64,000 nt of DNA from NCBI GenBank assembly GCA_017744605.1, contig JAGIAZ010000006.1, forward strand, positions 1-64,000. Direction: 5' to 3'. The translations under genes and the position numbers were made by a program. Below are positions 37,222 to 46,823 of this stretch, one piece after another (position 1 is the stretch's first letter; each line of letters starts with the position of its first letter). The notes beneath the pieces are model-generated. The model was given only the letters and a program-made list of their open reading frames with translations. It was not told the DNA's origin and did not search any database. This stretch comes from Sphingobium sp. Its GTDB lineage: Bacteria; Pseudomonadota; Alphaproteobacteria; Sphingomonadales; Sphingomonadaceae.

Positions 37222-38403
37222 ATGACTGCTGACTTCGATCCCCTCGTCCCGGAAACCTTCGACAGCCCCAATGCGGTCTATGCGGATTTGCGCGGGCGCT
37301 GCCCTGTTGCCCATAGCGATGCGTGGGGCGGCTTCTGGGCTCTCATGAAGCATGAGGACGTCGCGGCGGCGGCGGCCGATTGGCAGACGTTCCTGACCTC
37401 GCGGCAGAATGTCATTCCCAAAGTGGCGTTTACGGGTCGCCGTCCGCCCCTGCATCTCGATCCGCCCGAGCACACGCCTTATCGCCGTGCACTGTCGCCG
37501 CTCTTCTCGGAGGCGCGCATTGCCCGGCTGGAACCGGTCATCCGGAATATCTGCCGGGATTTGCTCCCGCCTTTGGTCGCGCAAGGCGCTTGCGACATCG
37601 TCTCCGATTTCTCGGCGCCCATGCCGATCGCAGCGTTCGCGCACTGGATGAACCTGCCGCCGGACGCGGTCGCCGAACTGACGCGCGTCGGGCGCCTTTA
37701 CAATATCGCCGTCCAGTCCAACGACATGGACGCGACCCGCGAGAACAGCCTGTTTCTTTATGACATGGCGCGCAACATCGTCGCCGAGCGTCGCGAAAGG
37801 CCGCTGCCGGTGGAGGAAGATGCTGCCAGCGCATTGCTCGCCGCACGGATGAACGGCGAGCCTTTGCCGGAAGAGCTCATCATCGGCACCATCCGGCAAG
37901 TCCTGGTGGTCGGCATCATCGCGCCCAGCGTGACGATCGGCGCGATGGTCGTCCATCTGTGCCGCGACCAGGCGCTTCAGAGTCAATTGCGCGCGGACCG
38001 CTCGCTCCTGCCGGCTGCCGTGGACGAATTGTTGCGCCTCTACACGCCCTATCGCGGCTTCGCGCGCACGGCCGTTTGCGATGTGACAATCCGCGGTCGA
38101 ACTATCCCGGCCGACGAACCCATCGCGCTGGTCTATGCGTCCGCGAACCGGGACGCGGACGTTTTCGAAGATCCCGACAGCTTCCGTCTCGACAGGCCGA
38201 ACATGAAGGATTCCCTTGCGTTCGGCCGCGGTCCCCATATGTGCGTCGGCGCATCGATGGGGCGTCTGGAGTTGCGGGTGGCGCTCGACGAGCTGCTCTC
38301 CGCGGCGCCTGGTTTCGAGCTTGCGGGTGAACCGGTGCAAACCCGCTTCCCCGAAATCGGTGCGCTCTCCGTGCCCATCCGCTTCACCGGGGCCACGAGA
38401 TGA
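37222..38403 (+). CDS. cytochrome P450
   Basis: LAFGRGPHMCVGASMGRLELRVAL heme-binding motif; AVDELLRLYTPYRGFARTAV ExxR-type region. Confidence 0.93.
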   Translation: MTADFDPLVPETFDSPNAVYADLRGRCPVAHSDAWGGFWALMKHEDVAAAAADWQTFLTSRQNVIPKVAFTGRRPPLHLDPPEHTPYRRALSPLFSEARIARLEPVIRNICRDLLPPLVAQGACDIVSDFSAPMPIAAFAHWMNLPPDAVAELTRVGRLYNIAVQSNDMDATRENSLFLYDMARNIVAERRERPLPVEEDAASALLAARMNGEPLPEELIIGTIRQVLVVGIIAPSVTIGAMVVHLCRDQALQSQLRADRSLLPAAVDELLRLYTPYRGFARTAVCDVTIRGRTIPADEPIALVYASANRDADVFEDPDSFRLDRPNMKDSLAFGRGPHMCVGASMGRLELRVALDELLSAAPGFELAGEPVQTRFPEIGALSVPIRFTGATR

Positions 38404-39521
38404 GCCATGTGATCCTGGCCGCCGGCGACCTGGCGCCGGACCGCGACAATTATGACGAGAGCTATGTCGCAACGCGCGACGCGCTTCTGCAGGCCGACAT
38501 CAGTTTCGCTCAGCTCGAGACGAGTTTCGCGGGCAAGGGCGTGCGCCTTCCGCAAGCGCGCCATGCGGTGCTGGCTCGCCCGGATGGCGCCGACGCCTTG
38601 GCACGCGCCGGCTTCGACGTCATCTCGATGGCCGGCAATCACGTCATGGACTGGGGCAGCGAAGCCTTCTTTGAGACGCGCGGCAACCTCGAGCGCGTTG
38701 GGATGAAGGTCGTTGGCGCGGGCAAGAACATCGCCGAAGCGCGGCAGCCTGCGATCTTCACGCTCGGCGACGGCACGAAGGTCGCTTTCCTCGCTTATTC
38801 GAGCATTCTGCCGCACAGTTATTGGGCCGACGAGCGCCGGCCGGGCTGCACGCCCATGCGCGCCTTCACCGTCTATGAGCAGATCGAGCACGACCAGCCC
38901 GGCACCCCGGCGCGAATTCATACCTATCCGCATCGTGCAGACCTCGCCGCGCTCGAAGCCGATATCCGGTCCGCCAAGGCGCAAGCCGATCTCGTCTTCG
39001 TCTCGCTGCATTGGGGTATCCATTTCGTTCGCGCCGTGATCGCCGATTATCAGCGCGACGTGGCCCGCGCTGCCGTCGCCGCCGGCGCGGACGCGATTCT
39101 GGGCGGTCATGCCCATATCCTCAAGGGTTGCGAGGTGATCGAGGGGAAGCCCGTCTTCTACTCATTGTGCAATTTTGCGACCGACCTCCGCATGGATCCG
39201 GCGCACGCCGCTTCCAAGAGCTTCAACGAGATCCGGGTTCTGGCCGAGAATTGGGAGCCGGACTTCGAAAGCCTCTACAATTTCCCCCCGGCCGCGCGCC
39301 TATCGATCGTCGCTCGCTTCGAAGTGGCGAATGGCAAGCTGCTGCGCGCGGGATTCCTGCCGGTCCATATCGGCCGTGACGCGGTGCCGCGCTTCGCCGA
39401 TCCGGGGAGCGAGGATCACGCAGCGGTCGTCGACTACATGCAGGCCGTCACGGGCGAAGCGGGCCTGAATGCCGGCTATCGGATATCGGACGAGATGGTC
39501 CTGGTGGAGGTAGCGGCATGA
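38400..39521 (+). CDS. CapA family protein (PGA_cap metallophosphatase-like)
   Basis: VILAAGDLAPDRDNYDESYVATRDALLQADISFAQLET; LVFVSLHWGIHF; ADAILGGHAHILKGCEVIEGKPVFYSLCNFA. Confidence 0.9.
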   Translation: MSHVILAAGDLAPDRDNYDESYVATRDALLQADISFAQLETSFAGKGVRLPQARHAVLARPDGADALARAGFDVISMAGNHVMDWGSEAFFETRGNLERVGMKVVGAGKNIAEARQPAIFTLGDGTKVAFLAYSSILPHSYWADERRPGCTPMRAFTVYEQIEHDQPGTPARIHTYPHRADLAALEADIRSAKAQADLVFVSLHWGIHFVRAVIADYQRDVARAAVAAGADAILGGHAHILKGCEVIEGKPVFYSLCNFATDLRMDPAHAASKSFNEIRVLAENWEPDFESLYNFPPAARLSIVARFEVANGKLLRAGFLPVHIGRDAVPRFADPGSEDHAAVVDYMQAVTGEAGLNAGYRISDEMVLVEVAA

Positions 39522-40531
39522 AGAGGCGCGCTTTCCCGCTCGAGGGCTATGTGTTCCTCTATTTCCTGGCCTATCTGCCAAACGTCATCATCACCAAGCT
39601 GATTTCGAGCACGCCGCATGCGGGGCTTGGCCGTCCGCTCAGCGGCCTCGAGATACTGCCCTCCTCGCTCATCATCAGCACCATCCTCACCTATCTGTTC
39701 ATCTGGTTCTCGGGCTGGCACCGCGACGCGCATGGCCACATGATCGGCAGCGTCCGTGTCCCGGTGCCGACCCGCTACACGCTGCTTTCGGGCTTTGGCA
39801 CCGCCCTGGTGCTGTTCACCGTGCCGCTCTCCTTCACGTTCGAGGGCGTCAGCATTCCATTCATTCAGCTTCTGATGCGCGGCGATATTCTCATCATCGC
39901 GCCACTCGTCGACATCATGTTCGGCCGCAAGGTGCGCTGGTGGAGCTGGACGGCGCTGCTCATGGTGCTCGTGGCGCTCGGCATCACGCTGTCGGACCGA
40001 GGCGGTCTCTATCTGCCGCCGCTCGCGATCCTGACCATCATCCTCTATACGATCGGCTATTTCGTCCGCCTTGCAGTCATGACGAAAGTCTCGAAGAGCG
40101 GGGACAGCGCCTCGATCCGGCAGTATTTTGTCGAAGAGAAGATTTTCGCGCTCCCGCTCTCGGTCGCGATCCTCGCCGCGATATCGGCCTCCGGCATCGG
40201 CGCGCAGTCGGGCGCGCTTGGCTGGGGTTTCCTGGCGGTATGGACCGATCCGGTCATCTGGCCGCTCTTCTGGATCGGCCTTACGCTCACCATCGTTTCG
40301 GTCTTCGCCGCCATCATTCTGCTGGACGAACGGGAAAACGCTTACTGCGTGCCCCTCGAGCGCGCCGCCAGCCTCATTGCAGGCGTCGGAGGCGCGATCC
40401 TTCTGGCCTGGTTCTGGGCCCAGCCGATGCCACGCCCGGCCGAGTTGGTCGGCGCATCGATCCTCATCGCGGCCATCGTCCTCCTGTCACTTGCACCGCG
40501 CTGGTCGGGCAGGAGCCGGAGCGCCGCCTAA
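39518..40531 (+). CDS. multi-pass membrane protein (DMT/EamA-like, tentative)
   Basis: About 10 hydrophobic segments; 4-bp overlap with CapA gene. Confidence 0.6.
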   Translation: MKRRAFPLEGYVFLYFLAYLPNVIITKLISSTPHAGLGRPLSGLEILPSSLIISTILTYLFIWFSGWHRDAHGHMIGSVRVPVPTRYTLLSGFGTALVLFTVPLSFTFEGVSIPFIQLLMRGDILIIAPLVDIMFGRKVRWWSWTALLMVLVALGITLSDRGGLYLPPLAILTIILYTIGYFVRLAVMTKVSKSGDSASIRQYFVEEKIFALPLSVAILAAISASGIGAQSGALGWGFLAVWTDPVIWPLFWIGLTLTIVSVFAAIILLDERENAYCVPLERAASLIAGVGGAILLAWFWAQPMPRPAELVGASILIAAIVLLSLAPRWSGRSRSAA

Positions 40532-40588
40532 TCCAGATTGCCGTCATCAAGTCCGCAAGACGAGCGGAGAGAATTGGGGAGAGAGACT

Positions 40589-43231
40589 ATGAACGTCATC
40601 AATGTGCAGGGATATTCCAGGCTTCTGAGCTGTTCGGCCCTGGGCGTGCTTTCGCTTTGCCTTGGTCAGCCGGCCGCCGCGCAGGACAGTACGGACGCGC
40701 CAGGTGCTTCGGCAGCGAAGGACGAGGCAATCATCGTGACCGGCAGCCGTATTCGCGGCATCGCGCCGGTCGGGTCCAACGTCATCTCGATTGGTTCGGA
40801 AAAAATCCTCGAGGAACCGGTCATCTCGACCAACGACCTGCTGCGGCGCGTGCCGCAAGTGGTGTCGCTCGGCGCCAATCGGGCCGGCGGCACCGCGCAA
40901 AACGGCGCGGCCAATGCAACGCGCGGCGCGGGCATCAATTTGCGCGGCCTGTCCACCAACGCGACGCTGCTGCTCTATGACGGTCGGCGCTTCCCGCCGC
41001 AGGGTACGCAAGGTCAGTTTACCGATCCTTCGGTCATCCCTTCCATCGCGCTCGGGCGAATCGAAGTCGTGGCCGATGGCGCATCGGCCATCTACGGCTC
41101 GGACGCCGTCGCAGGCGTCGTCAACTTCATCCTGCGCAAGGACTTCAACGGCATCGAAGGCCGCGCCCGCTATGGCTTTGCGGACGGTACGAGCTTCAAC
41201 GAGCAGCAATATGCATTGTTGGGCGGTCACAAATGGGATGGTGGCTGGATCATGGCGGCCGGCGAATATTCGAAGAACACGCCGCTCTACGGTGCCGACC
41301 TTTCCTGGTACCAGGCCGACAACCGCTATCGTGGCGGCCGTGACCTGCGCTCGATGAACTGCGCTCCCGGGACCATCACAGCCGGTGGCCGCACTTACGC
41401 CATCCCCACCGGCGGGGTCACGTCGGCCAATGTCGGCTCACTCGTTCCCGGCACCAGCAACCGCTGCTTCTACGGCGCGCTCGATCCGGTCATTGCGTCG
41501 CAGGAGCGCACCAGCTTCGTGGCGGCCGCCAGCCAGAATATCGGTGACGAATTCCGCGTCTTCGCGGACGGCTTTTACTCCTATCGCAAGGGCGTGCTGA
41601 CGATCGCCCCGACCATCAATGCAACGGTTCCTTCGACCAATCCGTTTTTCGTGACGCCGGTGACCGGCGGAACCTCGGTCACTGTCACCACGTCACTCGT
41701 GCCGACGCTCGGCCTGCTACCCAATCCATATCATACCAAGAGCTGGAACTACACGGTTGGCGCCGAAGCCAAGCCGTTCGGTGATTTCCGCGCCACGCTC
41801 TATTATGCACGGGGCCAATCGGAAGAAGTGGCCGATCGCTATAGGTCGGGGATCAACGCGGCTGCGCTCGCGGCCGCGTTGGCAGACACCAACCCGGCGA
41901 CGGCGCTCAACCTCTTCGGCGGCGCCAACAATCCGGCAACGCTGGCCAAGATCACCGACAATCTGTTCGTGATTACCGGCCGGACCCGTCTCGAAGTCCT
42001 GAACGGCCAGGTAGATGGCTCGCTGTTCGCGTTGCCGGGCGGCAATGTCCGCATCGCCTTCGGCGCGGAGCACAGGGTCGAATATACGTTCACTGACCTG
42101 CTGACCGGGCAGGCTGCCAAATCCACCAGCGTTCACGATGGCGGCAGCCGCGACGTCGACGCGTTGTTCGGCGAGCTTTTCATCCCGATCGTCGGGGCAT
42201 CGAATGCCACAAGCGGCATCGAACAGCTGTCACTGTCGCTTGCCTTGCGCCGGGAGGTCTACAGCGACTTCGGCAAGACGACCAATCCGAAGATCGGCGT
42301 CACCTGGAAACCCGTCAACGGGCTTACGCTGAAGGGCACATATGGCACGTCCTTCCGTGCGCCGACCTTCACCGAGGTCTCGACCATCGCGGGCGGCGCG
42401 GGTCTCTATTTCGATACCCTCGTAGGACCGAGCGGCAACCAGATCGGTATCGGAATCGCCGGCGGCAACCCGGGCCTGAAGCCGGAGACCGCAACGACCT
42501 GGTCGTTCACGGCCGAAGCGGCGCCCGTCCAGATCCCCGGGCTGTTGGCTTCGCTCAGCTATTTCAGGATCGATTACAGCAACCAGATCCAGGCGCTTCG
42601 CGGCACGCCGGATCTGCTGGTCAGCCCGCTCTACGCCTCGTTCGTGAAATTCAATCCCACGCCGGCTGAGGTCGCGGCTCTCGTCAATTCGGGCCTGCCG
42701 CTCAATGCGGCGATCAACCAGTCCCAGGTGACGTTCATCGCGGACGGCCGCAGGCAGAATCTCGGCACCTCGCGCATGCGAGGCCTCGATTTCGCCCTTG
42801 GCTATCAGTGGGCATGGGGCGCCGTGAAGCTCGATGCAGGCGTCCAGGGCACGTATCTGCTCGATTATATGTTCGAATCGGTCCCGGGCGCAGGTTTTGT
42901 CAATGTGAACAACAAGATCGGCTTCCCTCCGCGCTTCCGTAGCCAGGCTGACCTCGGCGCCAGGATCGGCGGCTTTCGGGGGCGGGCCGTCTGGAACTAC
43001 GTCAACAGCTACGACAATACGAGCGTGGCCCCCACGCAGCGTGTCAGGCGCTACAATACGGTCGATCTGTCGCTCGGCTATGAGATCAACTCCCATTTCT
43101 CGATCTCGGGCGACGTCAGGAACATCTTCAACCAGAAGCCGCCCTTCGTCGACGCAGCCACCGGCTGGGACGCGCAAGCCGCCAGTCCTTTCCCGCGCAT
43201 GTTCTCGGTCACGGCGTCGGCGAAGTTCTGA
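40589..43231 (+). CDS. TonB-dependent receptor
   Basis: EAIIVTGSRIRGIAPVGSNVISIGSEKI; GINLRGLSTNATLLLYDGRRFPPQGTQGQFTDPSVIPSIALGRIEVVADGASAIYGSDAVAGVVNFILRKDF. Confidence 0.95.
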   Translation: MNVINVQGYSRLLSCSALGVLSLCLGQPAAAQDSTDAPGASAAKDEAIIVTGSRIRGIAPVGSNVISIGSEKILEEPVISTNDLLRRVPQVVSLGANRAGGTAQNGAANATRGAGINLRGLSTNATLLLYDGRRFPPQGTQGQFTDPSVIPSIALGRIEVVADGASAIYGSDAVAGVVNFILRKDFNGIEGRARYGFADGTSFNEQQYALLGGHKWDGGWIMAAGEYSKNTPLYGADLSWYQADNRYRGGRDLRSMNCAPGTITAGGRTYAIPTGGVTSANVGSLVPGTSNRCFYGALDPVIASQERTSFVAAASQNIGDEFRVFADGFYSYRKGVLTIAPTINATVPSTNPFFVTPVTGGTSVTVTTSLVPTLGLLPNPYHTKSWNYTVGAEAKPFGDFRATLYYARGQSEEVADRYRSGINAAALAAALADTNPATALNLFGGANNPATLAKITDNLFVITGRTRLEVLNGQVDGSLFALPGGNVRIAFGAEHRVEYTFTDLLTGQAAKSTSVHDGGSRDVDALFGELFIPIVGASNATSGIEQLSLSLALRREVYSDFGKTTNPKIGVTWKPVNGLTLKGTYGTSFRAPTFTEVSTIAGGAGLYFDTLVGPSGNQIGIGIAGGNPGLKPETATTWSFTAEAAPVQIPGLLASLSYFRIDYSNQIQALRGTPDLLVSPLYASFVKFNPTPAEVAALVNSGLPLNAAINQSQVTFIADGRRQNLGTSRMRGLDFALGYQWAWGAVKLDAGVQGTYLLDYMFESVPGAGFVNVNNKIGFPPRFRSQADLGARIGGFRGRAVWNYVNSYDNTSVAPTQRVRRYNTVDLSLGYEINSHFSISGDVRNIFNQKPPFVDAATGWDAQAASPFPRMFSVTASAKF

Positions 43232-44745
43232 TGCCGGCGCTGATCGCCGCCGCGCTGGCCGGATGCGCTGCCCTGCTGGGCGCGCATCCGGACGGCGTGG
43301 TCGTGACGCGGGCAACGCCCATCGAACCGGCGCCGGAATGGCGCGCCGAAGGCGCGGGCACCTATCGCGCGCTCCCGGTGCGTACGTCCCTGTGCCGCGT
43401 CGAAGGGACGATCGAGGGCAATATCGGCTTCGAGCTCTGGCTTCCTGCCAAATGGAATCGCCGGCTGCTGGGCGCGGGCGTCGGCGGCGATGCAGGCGTA
43501 TATAATTATGGCGACATGAGCCGGCGCGTGAGCGAAGGCTTTGCCACCGTGACCACGGATAGTGGGCATAAACAGGCGCAAGCACGGTGGATGGCCGATC
43601 CCAAGGCCCGCACCGACTATGAACACCGCGCCGTCCACCTGACCGCACAGGCCGCAAAGAGGCTCGTCGCCGCATTTTACGCGCGGCCCGCCGATCATTC
43701 CTACTTTCTGGGTTGCTCGGGCGGCGGTCGACAGGCGCTCAAGGAGATGCAGGTCTATCCTGGCGACTATGATGGTGTCGTGGCGGGGGCGCCCGGACCT
43801 TATATGCCGCTGCAGTCCGTCCGGATGATGTGGTTCGCGCTACAGCAGAAATGGCATCCCGAGGCGGCTCTCAGCGACGCCGACTGGGCATTGTACGAAC
43901 GCCGCGCGACGGCGCATTGCGATGCCGCTGACGGTGTGAAGGATGGCGTTATCGGCAATCCGCTCAAATGCAGGTTCGAGACACGCGCACTGCTCTGCAA
44001 GTCGGGCGAGACGGAGCAATGCCTGACCGCGCCCAAGCTCGCGATGCTGGATTCCATAATCGCGCCGATGACCGATGAGGACGGCAAGCCGATGGACGGC
44101 GGGTTGTTCGCCGGCGTCCGCACACGCCCGGGGCCGCCTTCGCCGCTCCTGCGCGCGATGTGGGCGGATGGAGTCTATAACGATGCCGGCTGGAACGAAG
44201 ACGGGTTTCGACGCACGGGCGATCTGGAAGCCGCAAACCGCATCATGCCGGAACTGCGCGCCGACCGGGTGACGGTCGACGCCTTCATCAAGCGCGGCGG
44301 AAAGGCCATTCTCTACCAGGGCTGGGCCGATCCGTCGACCAATGCCGGCCCGACAATCGACTATTATGCCGCGCTCGCCGACGCCAATGGCGGTATCGAG
44401 AAGACGCGGGAGAGCGCGCGCCTTTTCCTCGTGCCCGGCATGTATCATTGTGCCGGCGGCCCTGGCGCGGACGCCTTTGGCGGATCAAATCATCCAAGCT
44501 GGCCAAGCGACCCCAAGCGCGATGTTCTGTGGTCGCTGATCGAATGGGTCGAGAAGGGCAAGGCGCCCGAGCGGCTGACCGCCACGAAGATGAGCAACGG
44601 CGCGGAGCAATGGACCCGAACGCTTTGCCCGTTTCCGGAAGCTGCCCGATACGACGGCAAGGGCGATCCTGACTCCGCCGCCTCTTACCGATGCATCCCG
44701 GATCCCGATCTGCAGCAGCGCCTTGCCGAGCGTCCTAGCCGCTAG
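43231..44745 (+). CDS. tannase/feruloyl esterase family alpha/beta hydrolase
   Basis: SYFLGCSGGGRQALKEMQVYPGDYDGVVAGAPGPYM; ILYQGWADPSTNAGPTIDYY; FLVPGMYHCAGGPGADAF. Confidence 0.93.
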   Translation: MPALIAAALAGCAALLGAHPDGVVVTRATPIEPAPEWRAEGAGTYRALPVRTSLCRVEGTIEGNIGFELWLPAKWNRRLLGAGVGGDAGVYNYGDMSRRVSEGFATVTTDSGHKQAQARWMADPKARTDYEHRAVHLTAQAAKRLVAAFYARPADHSYFLGCSGGGRQALKEMQVYPGDYDGVVAGAPGPYMPLQSVRMMWFALQQKWHPEAALSDADWALYERRATAHCDAADGVKDGVIGNPLKCRFETRALLCKSGETEQCLTAPKLAMLDSIIAPMTDEDGKPMDGGLFAGVRTRPGPPSPLLRAMWADGVYNDAGWNEDGFRRTGDLEAANRIMPELRADRVTVDAFIKRGGKAILYQGWADPSTNAGPTIDYYAALADANGGIEKTRESARLFLVPGMYHCAGGPGADAFGGSNHPSWPSDPKRDVLWSLIEWVEKGKAPERLTATKMSNGAEQWTRTLCPFPEAARYDGKGDPDSAASYRCIPDPDLQQRLAERPSR

Positions 44746-44767
44746 ACTCAGATTCAGCAGGTTGGCA

Positions 44768-44850
44768 TCGTCATTGCGAGCGACGCAGTTGCGCGACAAT
44801 CCAGGCCGATCTTGCCCGTCCCTGCTTTGCGAGTCCTGGTGCCTCATCGT
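44768..44850. repeat. dispersed intergenic repeat, second copy (inverted relative to 10.7 kb copy)
   Basis: ATCGTCATTGCGAGCGACGCAGTTGCGCGACAATCCAGGCCGATC...; see 10675-10775. Confidence 0.7.
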
Positions 44851-45635
44851 CTTCGCCCAGCGGATGAGGCCACTTGTCGAACGTGGCCCAACATCCGCGA
44901 GAGTTCTTCCGCGGCAGCCATGACCGTGTCGGCAATCTCGCTGACCCTGTCCGCGGTCAGTCGCCTGGCGGGCGCTGTCACGCCCAGACTCCCCAATATC
45001 GTTCCGTCCGCCCGGAAGACCGGCGCTGCGACGCCGGCTGCGTCGATGGTCTCGTCGCGATAATGAGCGAAGCCCCAGGTTCGAATGTCCTGGACGATCG
45101 TCTCCATGTCCTCCGGCGGCGGCAGGCCGCTGAGCGGTCCCGGGCCGATACGGCGCAGGGCGCTTGTCGCGTCGTCAGGCGGGAGAAATGCCAGGATGGA
45201 GCGACCGAGGGAGCCCCAGCTGAGCGATAATTCGGAGAAGGGTTCGATCACGAAGCGGAGAGGATGGGGCGTCTGGATCGTTTCGACGACGATCGCCCGT
45301 TGAGTGTCGGGCTTATAGAGGCACAGCGAAGATGTTTCTTCCCACTGCTCCCAAAGGCGTTGAAGGATGGGCCGCGCGAGCCGGCCAACGTCGACATGGC
45401 GTATGACGAGCGACGCGATCCGGAGAAACTCGCTTCCCGCTTGATAGCTCTGCCCGGCCGCGCGCTCGACGAGCCCTTCGCGGACGAGGGGCTGGAGCAG
45501 GCGATGGACGCTGCTGGGCGGCAAAAGAGCCTTCGAAGCCAGCTCGCCCAGTGTGAACGGCCCTTCGCATTCCGCGACGAGCTTCAGCAAGGCAATCGTC
45601 CGTAAACCCGAGCCTCGGTCGCGACCTTCGCTCAC
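44844..45635 (-). CDS. IclR family transcriptional regulator
   Basis: GLRTIALLKLVAECEGPFTLGELASKALLPPSSVHRLLQPLVREGLVERAAGQSYQAGSEFLRIASL. Confidence 0.93.
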   Translation of the reverse strand: MSEGRDRGSGLRTIALLKLVAECEGPFTLGELASKALLPPSSVHRLLQPLVREGLVERAAGQSYQAGSEFLRIASLVIRHVDVGRLARPILQRLWEQWEETSSLCLYKPDTQRAIVVETIQTPHPLRFVIEPFSELSLSWGSLGRSILAFLPPDDATSALRRIGPGPLSGLPPPEDMETIVQDIRTWGFAHYRDETIDAAGVAAPVFRADGTILGSLGVTAPARRLTADRVSEIADTVMAAAEELSRMLGHVRQVASSAGRRR

Positions 45636-45696
45636 CTTCTGCGTTCCTCGTCACCAGCGCTACGCCCATTCTCGCGACATCGCTCGAAACGGGTTT

Positions 45697-45739
45697 CAAT
45701 TCCGTATATCGAAATTGTGATTACATATAGTGGAATTTG
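45697..45739. promoter_or_regulatory. candidate IclR-type operator pair
   Basis: CAATTCCGTATATCGAAATTG and inverted copy TTACATATAGTGGAATTTG between divergent iclR and dioxygenase genes. Confidence 0.5.
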
Positions 45740-45872
45740 TGTTTGACCCGTCGAGGTTGGCGACGTACTTTCCGTCTGTCATTGGTCGGTCATCGGGACC
45801 GTAAGATGTCAAAGGAGAGGGGTCGTGGCCGAGCAATTGGTCTCGAAGGCGTGGGACCAGATGGACTGCTAG

Positions 45873-46823
45873 ATGGCAATGGTCGCGTCCGACATTTCAA
45901 GATCAGCTGCGCGTCCGACAGTCGCAGGTCGCGCCTTGGCGACCTATAAGCTGATCGGCGTCGAGCCGATCAGCGGCGCCTGCGGTTGCGAGATTTCCGG
46001 CGTCGATCTGCGTCAGCCGCTCGCTGCGGACATGATCGCCGAAATCATGACGGCCTTTGAACATTTCGCGGTCATCGTCTTTCGCGATCAGGATCTCACG
46101 CCTGAGGAGCATAAAGCCTTTTCGCGCTATTTCGGCGAAATCATGGAACTGCCCCAGGCGCCGACCTATGGCGACCATCGGGACATGCAAGAGGTTCGCC
46201 GCGAAGCGGACGAGCCGGAAAATGTGGTTCCCTCGTTCGAGAATTTCCACACGGACAGCCCCTTCCTCCTGCGACCGCCGAAATGTATCGTCATGCGAGC
46301 GCTCGACGTGCCCCGTTGGGGCGGGGACACCGCCTTCTCCAACGCCTATCTCGTCTACGAAAACCTGTCCGACGGTTTGAAGCAGCTGCTCGATGGGCTG
46401 GAGGTCGTCTATTCCGGCGCGGACATCTGGTCGAAAAACGAGAAACTACCGCCCGAAAAGCGCCTGCGCTTACGCGAAAGTCACGACCTCACCCCGGATC
46501 AGCTCACCAGCGTCCACCCGGCTGTTCGCGTTCATCCGATCACCGGTCGGAAGGCGCTCTATGTCACCACGGCCTATTTCAAGCATTTCGTGGGGTGGAG
46601 CGAGGCTGAGAGTCGGGCGCTCCTTGCCTATCTGCAGTCGCTCGCCCAGCAGCTTCATTATCACTGCCGCGTCAAATGGCAGAAAAATACCCTGATCGTC
46701 TGGGACAATCGTTTCACTCTCCATCGCGGCGTGCATGATTTCAAGTTCGAGCGGCGGCACCTTGTTCGCACCACGGTGCTGGGTGAACGACCGCTGGGAC
46801 CGACGGATTTAAGAGCCCAATGA
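45873..46823 (+). CDS. TauD/TfdA family Fe(II)/2-oxoglutarate dioxygenase
   Basis: EHFAVIVFRDQDLTPEEHKAFSRYFGEI; FHTDSPFLLRPPKCIVMRALDVPRWGGDTAFSNAYLVYENLS; WDNRFTLHRGVHDF. Confidence 0.94.
   Translation: MAMVASDISRSAARPTVAGRALATYKLIGVEPISGACGCEISGVDLRQPLAADMIAEIMTAFEHFAVIVFRDQDLTPEEHKAFSRYFGEIMELPQAPTYGDHRDMQEVRREADEPENVVPSFENFHTDSPFLLRPPKCIVMRALDVPRWGGDTAFSNAYLVYENLSDGLKQLLDGLEVVYSGADIWSKNEKLPPEKRLRLRESHDLTPDQLTSVHPAVRVHPITGRKALYVTTAYFKHFVGWSEAESRALLAYLQSLAQQLHYHCRVKWQKNTLIVWDNRFTLHRGVHDFKFERRHLVRTTVLGERPLGPTDLRAQ

Noticed and set aside
42230-43675. 481-aa ORF antisense to TBDR/tannase genes
   Set aside because: Spurious antisense frame; crosses two well-supported genes
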